The notes under the pieces: generated by a model | Seen by the model: only the letters and a program-made list of their open reading frames with translations | What the model was told of the DNA's origin: nothing | Databases searched by the model: none | Translations under genes and position numbers: made by a program | Assembly: GCF_009674495.1 (NCBI RefSeq) | Contig: NZ_WKJN01000035.1 | Span: forward strand, 1 to 58,399 | Reading direction: 5' to 3' | Source of the DNA: Duganella alba | GTDB taxonomy: Bacteria; Pseudomonadota; Gammaproteobacteria; Burkholderiales; Burkholderiaceae_D | DNA length: 58,399 nt | In this document: one piece after another, positions 51,925 to 58,399 of the stretch | Position numbering within the stretch: position 1 is the stretch's first letter | Layout: each line of letters opens with the position of its first letter

Positions 51925-52542
51925 ATGCTCGATCGTGAAGGGTTTCGGCCCAACGTCGGCATCATCCTGCTGAACGCCCAGAACGAGGTGTGGTGGGGCA
52001 AGCGGGTGCGCGAGCACTCATGGCAATTTCCGCAAGGCGGCATCAAATATGGGGAGACGCCGGAGCAGGCGATGTATCGCGAGCTGGAAGAGGAAATCGG
52101 TCTGCGGGCCGAGCACGTCAAGATTGTCGGTCGCACCCGCGACTGGCTGCGCTATGAGGTGCCGGACCATTTCATCAAGCGGGAAATCCGCGGCCACTAC
52201 CGTGGCCAGAAGCAGATCTGGTTCCTGTTGCGGATGTGCGCGCGCGATAACGACGTCAACCTGCGCCTGACCGACCACCCGGAATTCGACGCCTGGCGCT
52301 GGCATGACTACTGGGTGCCGCTGGACGTGGTGATCGAGTTCAAGCGCGAGGTCTACCAGCGCGCCCTGCAGGAACTGTCGCGCTTCCTGACCTGGCCGGC
52401 CAACGGCCACGACCGCCGGCACCACGGCTCGCGCTACCTGCGCCAGCCGCACGCGCCGCGCGCCGCCCCGGCGGCGCTGGCGGCGGTCGACGCCGACTGC
52501 GGCTGCGCCGACAAACCGGACGCCGGCAAAGACGGCGGATGA
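51925..52542 (+). CDS. rppH: RNA pyrophosphohydrolase
   Basis: A 205-residue Nudix enzyme that removes 5' pyrophosphate from mRNA. ATG 51925 (MLDREGFRPNVGIILLNAQN) after GAGGTG. Nudix box GGIKYGETPEQAMYRELEEE with EIGL. The RppH signatures VWWGKRVREHSWQFPQGG and GQKQIWFLLRM are present. A Pro/Ala tail of about 45 residues after the fold ends CGCADKPDAGKDGG, longer than the E. coli protein. Confidence 0.96.
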   Translation: MLDREGFRPNVGIILLNAQNEVWWGKRVREHSWQFPQGGIKYGETPEQAMYRELEEEIGLRAEHVKIVGRTRDWLRYEVPDHFIKREIRGHYRGQKQIWFLLRMCARDNDVNLRLTDHPEFDAWRWHDYWVPLDVVIEFKREVYQRALQELSRFLTWPANGHDRRHHGSRYLRQPHAPRAAPAALAAVDADCGCADKPDAGKDGG

Positions 52543-52544
52543 TG

Positions 52545-52580
52545 CAAAAAAGCGGGACAGTCCGACTGTCCCGCTTTTTT
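52545..52580 (+). terminator. rppH terminator
   Basis: AGCGGGACAG and CTGTCCCGCT pair perfectly around a 5-base loop TCCGA, with A-run before and seven T after. Strong rho-independent terminator. Confidence 0.93.
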
Positions 52581-52598
52581 TACGTACAATGGCGGCCT

Positions 52599-53024
52599 AT
52601 GTTCAATCCTTCCTCCGACGATGTCCGCCGCTTCTTCTGCGAAGCCTACCGCAAGCAGCGCGCCCACGACATCCTGACCCCGATCGAAACCATGGCGGCC
52701 GACTGGATCCGCCACCATCCCGAATACCACGACGTGCTGGCGGATGTGGAGACGGCGCTGACGCGCGACTACCAGGTCGAGGGCGCGCAGGCCAATCCCT
52801 TCCTGCATTTGTCGATGCACCTGTCGATCGACGAGCAGATCTCGATCGACCAGCCGCCCGGCATCCGCGCGCTGGCGACCGAACTGACGCTCAAGCTGGA
52901 CGACGCCCACGCGGCGCAGCACGTGATCATGGACTGCCTGGGCGAGATGATCTGGAACGCCCAGCGCACCGGCACCCCGCCCGACGGCGCCGCCTACATC
53001 GAAGCCATCAAGCGCCGGCTGTAA
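52599..53024 (+). CDS. DUF1841-family protein
   Basis: A 141-residue soluble protein; ATG 52599 (MFNPSSDDVRRFFCEAYRKQ) follows the rppH terminator closely; earlier in-frame ATGs lie inside the rppH terminator. Conserved family segments: ETMAADWIRHHPEYHDVL, NPFLHLSMHLSIDEQISIDQ, HVIMDCLGEMIWNAQRTG. Function unknown. Two His-rich segments hint at metal or haem contact (speculative). The adjacent cytochromes c, convergent, are often neighbours in this group. Confidence 0.88.
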   Translation: MFNPSSDDVRRFFCEAYRKQRAHDILTPIETMAADWIRHHPEYHDVLADVETALTRDYQVEGAQANPFLHLSMHLSIDEQISIDQPPGIRALATELTLKLDDAHAAQHVIMDCLGEMIWNAQRTGTPPDGAAYIEAIKRRL

Positions 53025-53026
53025 AA

Positions 53027-53117
53027 CCCGGGGTCAGGTCCCCATTTCTACACGAGCTCTGCCGTAGCCAAAGCTACGGCAGAGCTCGTGTAGAAATGGG
53101 GGACCTGACCCCGGAGT
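53027..53117. repeat. Long palindrome, copy 3 (GGGGTCAG-ended, different arms)
   Basis: Arms of about 41 nt (from CCGGGGTCAGGTCCCCATTT, ending GCCGTAGC) pair with the right arm (GCTACGGC to CTGACCCCGG) around CAAA (53069-53072); one extra G in the right arm (five G against four C) makes a bulge. It sits between the convergent DUF1841 and cytochrome c stops. Only the GGGGTCAG end matches copies 1 and 2. Confidence 0.9.
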
Positions 53118-53118
53118 T

Positions 53119-53460
53119 TTAGCGGTGGGTGGCCAGGTTGCCCGGCAGGCTGTGCAGGTAGGCCGCCAGGTCCTTGATGTCCTGGTCGCTCAGCGGCTTG
53201 ACCTGGCCGGTCATGATGGCGTTGCTGCGGCCGTTGGGGGCGTCGCCGCGCTTGTAGGCTTTCAGCGCGTGCTCCAGGTAGTCCTTGTGCTGGCCGGCCA
53301 GCTTCGGATAGCTGGGGTCGATCGGCGTATTGAAATCCTTGCCGTGGCAGCTGAAGCAGGCGTATTTTTCGGTCAGCGCCTTGCCGGCGTCGAGGTTGCC
53401 GGCCGCCTGCGCGGCACCGGCGAGCAGGGCCAGGCCTGCAATGGCGATCAGTTTGTGCAT
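53119..53460 (-). CDS. Class I cytochrome c, single haem (copy A)
   Basis: A 113-residue periplasmic electron carrier. ATG 53460 starts a signal peptide (MHKLIAIAGLALLAGAAQAA); haem attachment CFSCH at about residues 35-39; the axial Met is probably in SNAIMTGQVKPLS. The C-terminal helix DIKDLAAYLHSLPG is typical. It follows copy B by 11 bases; together they resemble a split diheme cytochrome c4. Confidence 0.93.
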   Translation of the reverse strand: MHKLIAIAGLALLAGAAQAAGNLDAGKALTEKYACFSCHGKDFNTPIDPSYPKLAGQHKDYLEHALKAYKRGDAPNGRSNAIMTGQVKPLSDQDIKDLAAYLHSLPGNLATHR

Positions 53461-53471
53461 GAACTCGGTCC

Positions 53472-53819
53472 TCATTTCGGGTCGGCGGTGCGGGTCTGCT
53501 GCGCATAGAACGCCGCCACGTCGGCGATGTCCTGGTCGCTCAGGCTGGCGGCGATGCCGCGCATCGACGGGTGCTTGCGCTCCCCCTTCTTGTAGGCCTG
53601 CAGCGCGCTCTCGATGTACTTGGCCGACTGGCCGCCAATCATCGGCACCGGGAACACTTCGGGGAAGGTGGCTTTGTAGCCGGGAATGCCGTGGCAGCCG
53701 ATGCACATTTCGATCTTGGCTTTGGCATTCTGGACGTTGCCCACCACTTCCGCGGCGACGGCGACGTGGGCGGTTGGGGCGAGGCCTGCGAGCACGAGGA
53801 GTGCGGTGAGTTTTTTCAT
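53472..53819 (-). CDS. Class I cytochrome c, single haem (copy B)
   Basis: A 115-residue periplasmic protein. ATG 53819 (MKKLTALLVLAGLAPTAHVA) gives a signal peptide to about residue 22; haem motif CIGCHG at about 39-43; axial Met likely in HPSMRGIAASLSDQD. C-terminal helix DIADVAAFYAQQ. It is upstream of copy A and probably co-transcribed; about 35 percent alike by eye. Confidence 0.93.
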   Translation of the reverse strand: MKKLTALLVLAGLAPTAHVAVAAEVVGNVQNAKAKIEMCIGCHGIPGYKATFPEVFPVPMIGGQSAKYIESALQAYKKGERKHPSMRGIAASLSDQDIADVAAFYAQQTRTADPK

Positions 53820-54021
53820 GGTGTCTCTAAGTAAGTAATCGGATACTGCGATCTCGGATACTTCTACCACGGAGTCAATTCTATTGACTTTTGCTCTATA
53901 AGTGCAGGGATTCTAACCTAAGTATTTTTTATAAACAACACAAGCCCCCTGCCGTATCGAGCCCCCGCTCTAGCGTTTCCTTTTATACTGTTTGCTCTTT
54001 CTCTTCCCCGGATCGCCCACC

Positions 54022-54870
54022 ATGCACGCACGTTTTGAAGGTTCCGACCAATACGTCGCCACCGCCGACCTGAAACTGGCCGTCAACGCCGCCCTCACCC
54101 TGCAACGCCCGCTGCTGATCAAGGGCGAACCGGGCACCGGCAAGACCATGCTGGCCGAGGAAGTGGCGGCCGCGCTGAACATGCCGCTGATGCAGTGGCA
54201 CATCAAGTCGACCACCAAGGCGCAGCAGGGCCTGTACGAGTACGACGCCGTCTCGCGCCTGCGCGACTCCCAGCTCGGCGACGAACGCGTGCGCGACATC
54301 CACAACTACATCGTCAAGGGCGTGCTGTGGCAGGCCTTCACGGCGCCCGAGCCGGTGGTGCTCTTGATCGATGAAATCGACAAGGCCGACATCGAGTTCC
54401 CCAACGACCTGCTGCGCGAACTCGATCGCATGGAGTTCTACGTCTACGAGACGCGCGAGATGGTGCAGGCCAAGCACCGCCCGCTGGTGATCATCACCTC
54501 CAACAACGAGAAGGAGCTGCCGGACGCCTTCCTGCGCCGCTGCTTCTTCCACTACATCAAGTTCCCCGACCGCGACACCATGCAACAGATCGTCCAGGTG
54601 CACTACCCGCACCTGAAGCAGGAGCTGCTGGCGCAGGCGCTGCAGACCTTCTACGAGGTGCGCGAGGTCCAGGGCCTGAAGAAAAAACCGTCGACCTCGG
54701 AATTCCTCGACTGGCTCAAGCTCTTGATGGCGGAAGACATCCCGCCCGAAGCGCTGCGCAGCCAGGACCAGAAAGCCATCGTGCCGCCGCTGCACGGCGC
54801 GCTGCTGAAGAACGAGCAGGACATCCACCTGTTCGAACGTCTGGTCGCCATGGCGCGCCACAACCGATGA
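54022..54870 (+). CDS. MoxR-type AAA+ ATPase
   Basis: A 282-residue ATPase. ATG 54022 (MHARFEGSDQYVATADLKLA). Walker A IKGEPGTGKTMLAEE, Walker B VVLLIDEIDKADIEFPNDLL, sensor 1 in LVIITSNNEKELPDAFLRRC with the arginine finger. MoxR ATPases act with VWA-domain proteins to assemble or activate enzymes, as a chaperone. The partner VWA gene is two genes downstream. Confidence 0.93.
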   Translation: MHARFEGSDQYVATADLKLAVNAALTLQRPLLIKGEPGTGKTMLAEEVAAALNMPLMQWHIKSTTKAQQGLYEYDAVSRLRDSQLGDERVRDIHNYIVKGVLWQAFTAPEPVVLLIDEIDKADIEFPNDLLRELDRMEFYVYETREMVQAKHRPLVIITSNNEKELPDAFLRRCFFHYIKFPDRDTMQQIVQVHYPHLKQELLAQALQTFYEVREVQGLKKKPSTSEFLDWLKLLMAEDIPPEALRSQDQKAIVPPLHGALLKNEQDIHLFERLVAMARHNR

Positions 54871-55460
54871 ACACCCTGCTGCCCACCACGCTGGAACTGC
54901 ACGGCGTGCGCCTCGAACCGCTGGGCGCCCACCACGCCGACGGCCTGCGCGCGGCGGCCGCCGACGGCGAACTGTGGACCCTGCGCGTGACCTCGGTGCC
55001 GGCGCCGGACGAGGTGGACGCCTACATCCGCAAGGCCATCGCGCAGCGCCCCACCCGGCTGGCATTCGCCGTGATCGACAGCGCCAGCGGCACGCTGGTC
55101 GGCACCACCAGCTACCACGACATTGTGGCCGACATCGGCCGCCTGGAGATCGGCTACACCTGGTACGCCAAAAGCCGCCAGCGCAGCCACGTCAACACCA
55201 CCTGCAAGCTGCTGCTGATGACGCACGCCTTCGAGACCGTCGGCGCGGCGCTGGTCGGCCTGCGCACAGATAACTTCAACCACGCCTCGCAGGCCGCCAT
55301 CGAGCGCCTCGGCGCGAAGAAGGACGGGGTGCTGCGCCACCACGCGCTGCGCCGCGACGGCACCGTGCGCGACACCGTCATGTACAGCATCACGGCCGGC
55401 GAGTGGCCGGAGATCAAGGCGCACCTGCGCTACCAACTGGCCCGGCACGGAACCGTCTGA
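54867..55460 (+). CDS. GNAT-family N-acetyltransferase (RimJ/RimL-like)
   Basis: A 197-residue acetyltransferase. ELHGVRLEPLGAHHADGL opens the RimJ-type fold; IGYTWYAKSRQRSHVNTTCK gives the acetyl-CoA binding loop (variant of Q/RxxGxG/A), and LRTDNFNHASQAAIERLGAK is the usual C-terminal motif. It overlaps the MoxR stop by ATGA and lies 1 base before the VWA gene, so it is inserted in the MoxR/VWA operon. Target unknown. Confidence 0.9.
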   Translation: MNTLLPTTLELHGVRLEPLGAHHADGLRAAAADGELWTLRVTSVPAPDEVDAYIRKAIAQRPTRLAFAVIDSASGTLVGTTSYHDIVADIGRLEIGYTWYAKSRQRSHVNTTCKLLLMTHAFETVGAALVGLRTDNFNHASQAAIERLGAKKDGVLRHHALRRDGTVRDTVMYSITAGEWPEIKAHLRYQLARHGTV

Positions 55461-55461
55461 C

Positions 55462-56631
55462 ATGCTGATCGATTTCTTCTTCACGCTGAAAGACGCGAAA
55501 ATCCCGGTGACGATCAAGGAGTTCCTGACGCTGCTGGAGGCGATGCAAAAGCAGGTCATCACCACTTCGCTGGATGACTTCTACTACCTCGCGCGCCTGA
55601 CGCTGGTGAAGGACGAGGCCCATTTCGACAAGTTCGACCGCGCCTTCGGCCTGTACTTCAAGGGCATCAGCGCGGTGTTCGACGACCACGCCAGCGTGCC
55701 GCTGGACTGGCTGGTGCAGCGCATGAAGCGCGAGCTGACGCCGGAGCAGATCGCAGCGCTGGAAAAATTCGGCTACGACAAGCTGATGGACCGCCTCAAG
55801 GAGCTGCTCAAGGAGCAGAAGGCGCGCCACGAGGGCGGCAACAAGTGGATCGGCACCGGCGGCACCTCGCCCTTCGGCCACGGCGGCACCAATCCCGAGG
55901 GCGTGCGCATCGGCGGCAAGGGCGGCAACCGCACGGCCGTCAAGGTGTGGGAGGCGCGCAGCTACCAGGATTACGACGGCGAACGGGAGATCGGCACGCG
56001 CAATATCAAGGTGGCGCTGCGCCGGCTGCGCAAGTTCGCGCGCCACGGCGCGGCCGAGGAACTGGCGCTGGACGACACCATCCGCGCCACCGCCAGCAAC
56101 GCCGGCTACCTCGATATCAAGATGCAGCCTGAGCGCAAGAACAACATCAAGGTGCTGATGCTGTTCGATGTCGGCGGCACCATGGACGATCACATCGAGC
56201 GCACCGAGGAGCTGTTCTCGGCGTCGAAGACGGAATTTAAGAACATGGAGTTCTTCTACTTCCACAACTGCGTGTACGACTATATGTGGAAGAACAACCG
56301 CCGGCGCCACGCCGAGCGCTTCCCGACCTGGGACATCCTGCGCAAGTACCCGCCCGACACCAAGCTGATTTTCGTCGGCGACGCCACCATGAGCCCCTAC
56401 GAGATTTTGCAGCCGGGGGGCTCGGTCGAGTACAACAACGAGGAAGCCGGCAGCACCTGGCTGGCGCGCTTCACCAGCGCCTTCCCAAAATTCGTGTGGC
56501 TGAATCCCGAGCCGGAAAACATCTGGCAGTACCGCCAGTCGGTCTCCATCATGCGCCAGTTGATGAACAACCGCATGTTCCCGTTGACCATGGATGGCCC
56601 GGAACGGGCCATGCGCACGCTGAGCAAATAA
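55462..56631 (+). CDS. VWA-domain protein (CoxE-like), MoxR partner
   Basis: A 389-residue cytoplasmic protein. The N-terminal region is helical (MLIDFFFTLKDAKIPVTIKE), a Gly-rich linker at about 128-155 (GTGGTSPFGHGGTNPEG) follows, and a von Willebrand A domain starts near residue 230: VLMLFDVGGTMDDHIERTEE, with Asp236 of the MIDAS (DxGGT in place of DxSxS), and later LIFVGDATMSPYEI. Likely works with the MoxR ATPase. Confidence 0.9.
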   Translation: MLIDFFFTLKDAKIPVTIKEFLTLLEAMQKQVITTSLDDFYYLARLTLVKDEAHFDKFDRAFGLYFKGISAVFDDHASVPLDWLVQRMKRELTPEQIAALEKFGYDKLMDRLKELLKEQKARHEGGNKWIGTGGTSPFGHGGTNPEGVRIGGKGGNRTAVKVWEARSYQDYDGEREIGTRNIKVALRRLRKFARHGAAEELALDDTIRATASNAGYLDIKMQPERKNNIKVLMLFDVGGTMDDHIERTEELFSASKTEFKNMEFFYFHNCVYDYMWKNNRRRHAERFPTWDILRKYPPDTKLIFVGDATMSPYEILQPGGSVEYNNEEAGSTWLARFTSAFPKFVWLNPEPENIWQYRQSVSIMRQLMNNRMFPLTMDGPERAMRTLSK

Positions 56632-56673
56632 GGCCTGACCCGCACTGCGGCCAGCAGGGGTCTGCCGGGTGGC

Positions 56674-57375
56674 TCAGCCCGGCAGTTGCAGGCGGTAGCC
56701 GACGGCGGTTTCGGTCAGCAGGTAGCGCGGCTGCGTGGGATCGGCTTCCAGCTTGTGGCGCAGGTGGCCCATGTAGATGCGCAGGTAGTGGCCGTTTTCC
56801 GATTGCGACGGGCCCCATACGGCGCGCAGCAGCTGCGGGTTGGTCATCACACGGCCGGCGTTGGCCACCAGCACCGCCAGCAGCCGGTATTCGGTCGGCG
56901 TCAGGTGCACATTTTCGCCGCCGCGCGTCACGCGCCGGTTCTGCAAATCGACCGCGACCTCGCCAAACTGCACCAGCCCGCTCTTGTCGGCGGCCGGCTG
57001 GCGCTGGCGGCGCAAGGTGGCGCGCACCCGCGCCAGCAGTTCGCCGACGCCGAACGGCTTGGTCAGATAGTCGTCGGCGCCGGCGTCGAGCGCGCGGATC
57101 TTGTCGGCTTCGTTGACCCGCGCCGACAGCACGATCACCGGCACCGACGACCATTTGCGCAGGTCGATGACGAAGTCGATGCCGTCGCCGTCGGGCAGCC
57201 CGAGGTCGAGCACGATCAGGTCGGGCTTGCGCGTGCCGGCGTCGATCAGGCCCCGCTGCAGGCCGGGCGCTTCGAACACCTGCCAGCCCTCTTCCTCCAG
57301 CGCGGCGCGCACGAAGCGGCGGATCTGCGGTTCGTCTTCGACCAGCAGGGCGGTCGGCGCGGTGTTGTCATTCAT
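56674..57375 (-). CDS. kdpE: KdpE, response regulator for potassium transport
   Basis: A 233-residue OmpR-type regulator. Receiver with ED at about 13-14, phospho-Asp57 (LIVLDLGLPDGDG), Lys in YLTKPFGVGELLARVRATLR; C-terminal winged helix with LTPTEYRLLAVL and HYLRIYMGHLRHKLE, typical of KdpE. ATG 57375 (MNDNTAPTALLVEDE) overlaps the kdpD stop. It activates kdpFABC in low K+ (family knowledge). Confidence 0.95.
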   Translation of the reverse strand: MNDNTAPTALLVEDEPQIRRFVRAALEEEGWQVFEAPGLQRGLIDAGTRKPDLIVLDLGLPDGDGIDFVIDLRKWSSVPVIVLSARVNEADKIRALDAGADDYLTKPFGVGELLARVRATLRRQRQPAADKSGLVQFGEVAVDLQNRRVTRGGENVHLTPTEYRLLAVLVANAGRVMTNPQLLRAVWGPSQSENGHYLRIYMGHLRHKLEADPTQPRYLLTETAVGYRLQLPG

Positions 57376-58399
57376 GGTGTTCCTCTTCCGGCATGGCCGG
57401 TGGTGTGCCCAGCGGCAGCGTGAAGGTGAAGGCGGCACCACCCAGCGCCGACGCCGCCGCGCCGCTGCCGGCGCTGATGCGGCCGCCGTGCGCTTCGACG
57501 ATGGCGCGGCAGATCGCCAGCCCCAGGCCGACGCCGGGCTTGGCCGATTCGCGCTCGCCGCGCGTGAATTTTTCAAACAGCGCTTCTTCGCGCCCCGACG
57601 GCAGGCCGGGGCCGTCGTCGGCCACCGTGATGTTGATCCAGGCGCCGTGCAGCGCGGCGCTGATGGCGATGCGCGCGCCCGGCGGCGTGTACTTGGCGGC
57701 GTTTTCCAGCAGGTTGGCCAGCACCCGTTCGATCAGCACGGCGTCGTAGCGCAGCAGCGGCAGCTCCGGCGGCAGGTGGGTGCTGACCTGGTGGTCCTTG
57801 AGCTGCGGCGCGCTGGCGCGCAGCGCGCTGCCGACCACTTCTTCCAGCGGCTGCCATTGCAGGTTGAACTTGACTTCGCCGCTCTGGATGCGCGCCATGT
57901 CGAGCAGGTTGGCCACCATGGTGCTCATGCGCAGCGCTTCGTCGTGCAGCGCGGTGGCGTCGGCCAGCTGGGCGGCGCTCAGCGCGGGCCGCGAACCGGC
58001 CAGCGCTTCGGACAGGCCGACCAGGGAGGTCAGCGGCGTGCGCAGGTCATGCGACAACGCCGCCAGCAGCGAGTTGCGCAGCCGTTCGGATTCCATGCTG
58101 ACCAGCGCGTTCTGCGCGACGTCGATGTAGTGCACCCGCTCCAGCGCGATGGCGGCCAGCGCGGCGAAGGTGTCGAGCTGCTGGCGCTGCTCCGGGATCA
58201 GGATCCAGCGCCGCTGCTCCGGTTCGATCGCCAGCACGCCGCGCGTGCGCATCGGCGCCTGCAGCGGCAGGTAGAAGATGCGGCTGGCCGGCAGCGTGCC
58301 GGTGCCCAGGCCGGCCGGTTCGGCGCGGTCGTAGGCCCATTGGGCGATGCCGACGTCGATCGCCGACTGGTGCGCGCGGCTGGCGCTGTCGTGCGCGCC
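57368..58399 (-). CDS. kdpD: KdpD sensor kinase, C-terminal part (cut by window edge)
   Basis: The 3' part of a K+ sensor kinase. The in-frame reading extends beyond 58399, so the N-terminal KdpD/USP and membrane domains lie outside. Visible are part of the GAF-like region, the H-box LLAALSHDLRTPLTSLVGL, N-box LLENAAKYTPP, G-boxes DDGPGLPSG and GVGLGLAICRAI. The stop overlaps the kdpE start by 8 bases. kdpFABC should be upstream, outside the window. Confidence 0.95.
   Translation of the reverse strand, partial: GAHDSASRAHQSAIDVGIAQWAYDRAEPAGLGTGTLPASRIFYLPLQAPMRTRGVLAIEPEQRRWILIPEQRQQLDTFAALAAIALERVHYIDVAQNALVSMESERLRNSLLAALSHDLRTPLTSLVGLSEALAGSRPALSAAQLADATALHDEALRMSTMVANLLDMARIQSGEVKFNLQWQPLEEVVGSALRASAPQLKDHQVSTHLPPELPLLRYDAVLIERVLANLLENAAKYTPPGARIAISAALHGAWINITVADDGPGLPSGREEALFEKFTRGERESAKPGVGLGLAICRAIVEAHGGRISAGSGAAASALGGAAFTFTLPLGTPPAMPEEEHHE

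Overview
The window is GC-rich DNA with dense, strongly biased codon use. Gene content and order fit a beta-proteobacterium of the Burkholderiales, most likely Oxalobacteraceae (Massilia/Duganella/Janthinobacterium type). That assignment is inferred from protein families and synteny, not from a marker gene: the window holds no rRNA or tRNA. Most of it is conserved chromosomal backbone on both strands, with a few accessory or decaying patches.

Left part (1-8.4 kb): a Pil-Chp twitching-motility operon on the minus strand (pilG, pilH, pilI, pilJ, and a ChpA/PilL histidine kinase cut by the window edge), a rubredoxin, then divergent thiD and hemL. From 8.5 to 12.2 kb lies an ABC importer (ATPase with an extra C-terminal domain plus a fused tandem permease, no binding protein) and a divergent gene that looks frameshifted. 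From 12.2 to 21 kb a long minus-strand run carries corA, mtgA, aroE, a TonB-like protein, a DUF6445 protein, an RNB ribonuclease, ubiC, a YqiA-like esterase and mpl. From 21.1 to 28.2 kb, on the plus strand, are a nucleotidyltransferase-like protein, a TlpA thioredoxin, aroQ, accB, accC, prmA, a DUF3426 zinc-ribbon protein and a PfkB kinase.

Middle (28.2-33.2 kb): YggT, a repetitive histone H1-like protein, a 0.93-kb gene-free stretch with hairpins, the remains of a divergent MarR regulator / FAD monooxygenase pair, and a lone DUF1016 (YhcG) PD-(D/E)XK nuclease. This is the least ordinary part. From 33.2 to 42.4 kb are nrdB and nrdA under a pair of NrdR boxes, ampD, pilR, pilS, a PP0621-like protein and a CcsA/YpjD-type cytochrome assembly protein.

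Right part (42.4-58.4 kb): a complete SsuABC/TauABC-like importer and a YjgN/M48-peptidase pair lie between ccsA and ffh. Then come a SWIB protein with a histone-like tail, a lytic transglycosylase, proS, rppH, a DUF1841 protein, two small cytochromes c, a MoxR ATPase / GNAT / VWA operon, and kdpE with the 3' part of kdpD, cut by the window edge.

The most notable non-genic signal is a set of three long, near-perfect palindromes in intergenic gaps (13.2, 49.3 and 53.0 kb). They share the end GGGGTCAG. Two of them also share a 26-nt outer arm but have different self-complementary cores. They look like a REP/MITE-type element family, and two sit where bidirectional terminators would be expected. 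No obviously new multi-gene system stands out. The best leads are these palindromes, the decayed MarR/oxygenase locus, the frameshifted conserved gene at 11.7 kb, a ThiD without the usual active-site cysteine, and the shared histone-like tails.
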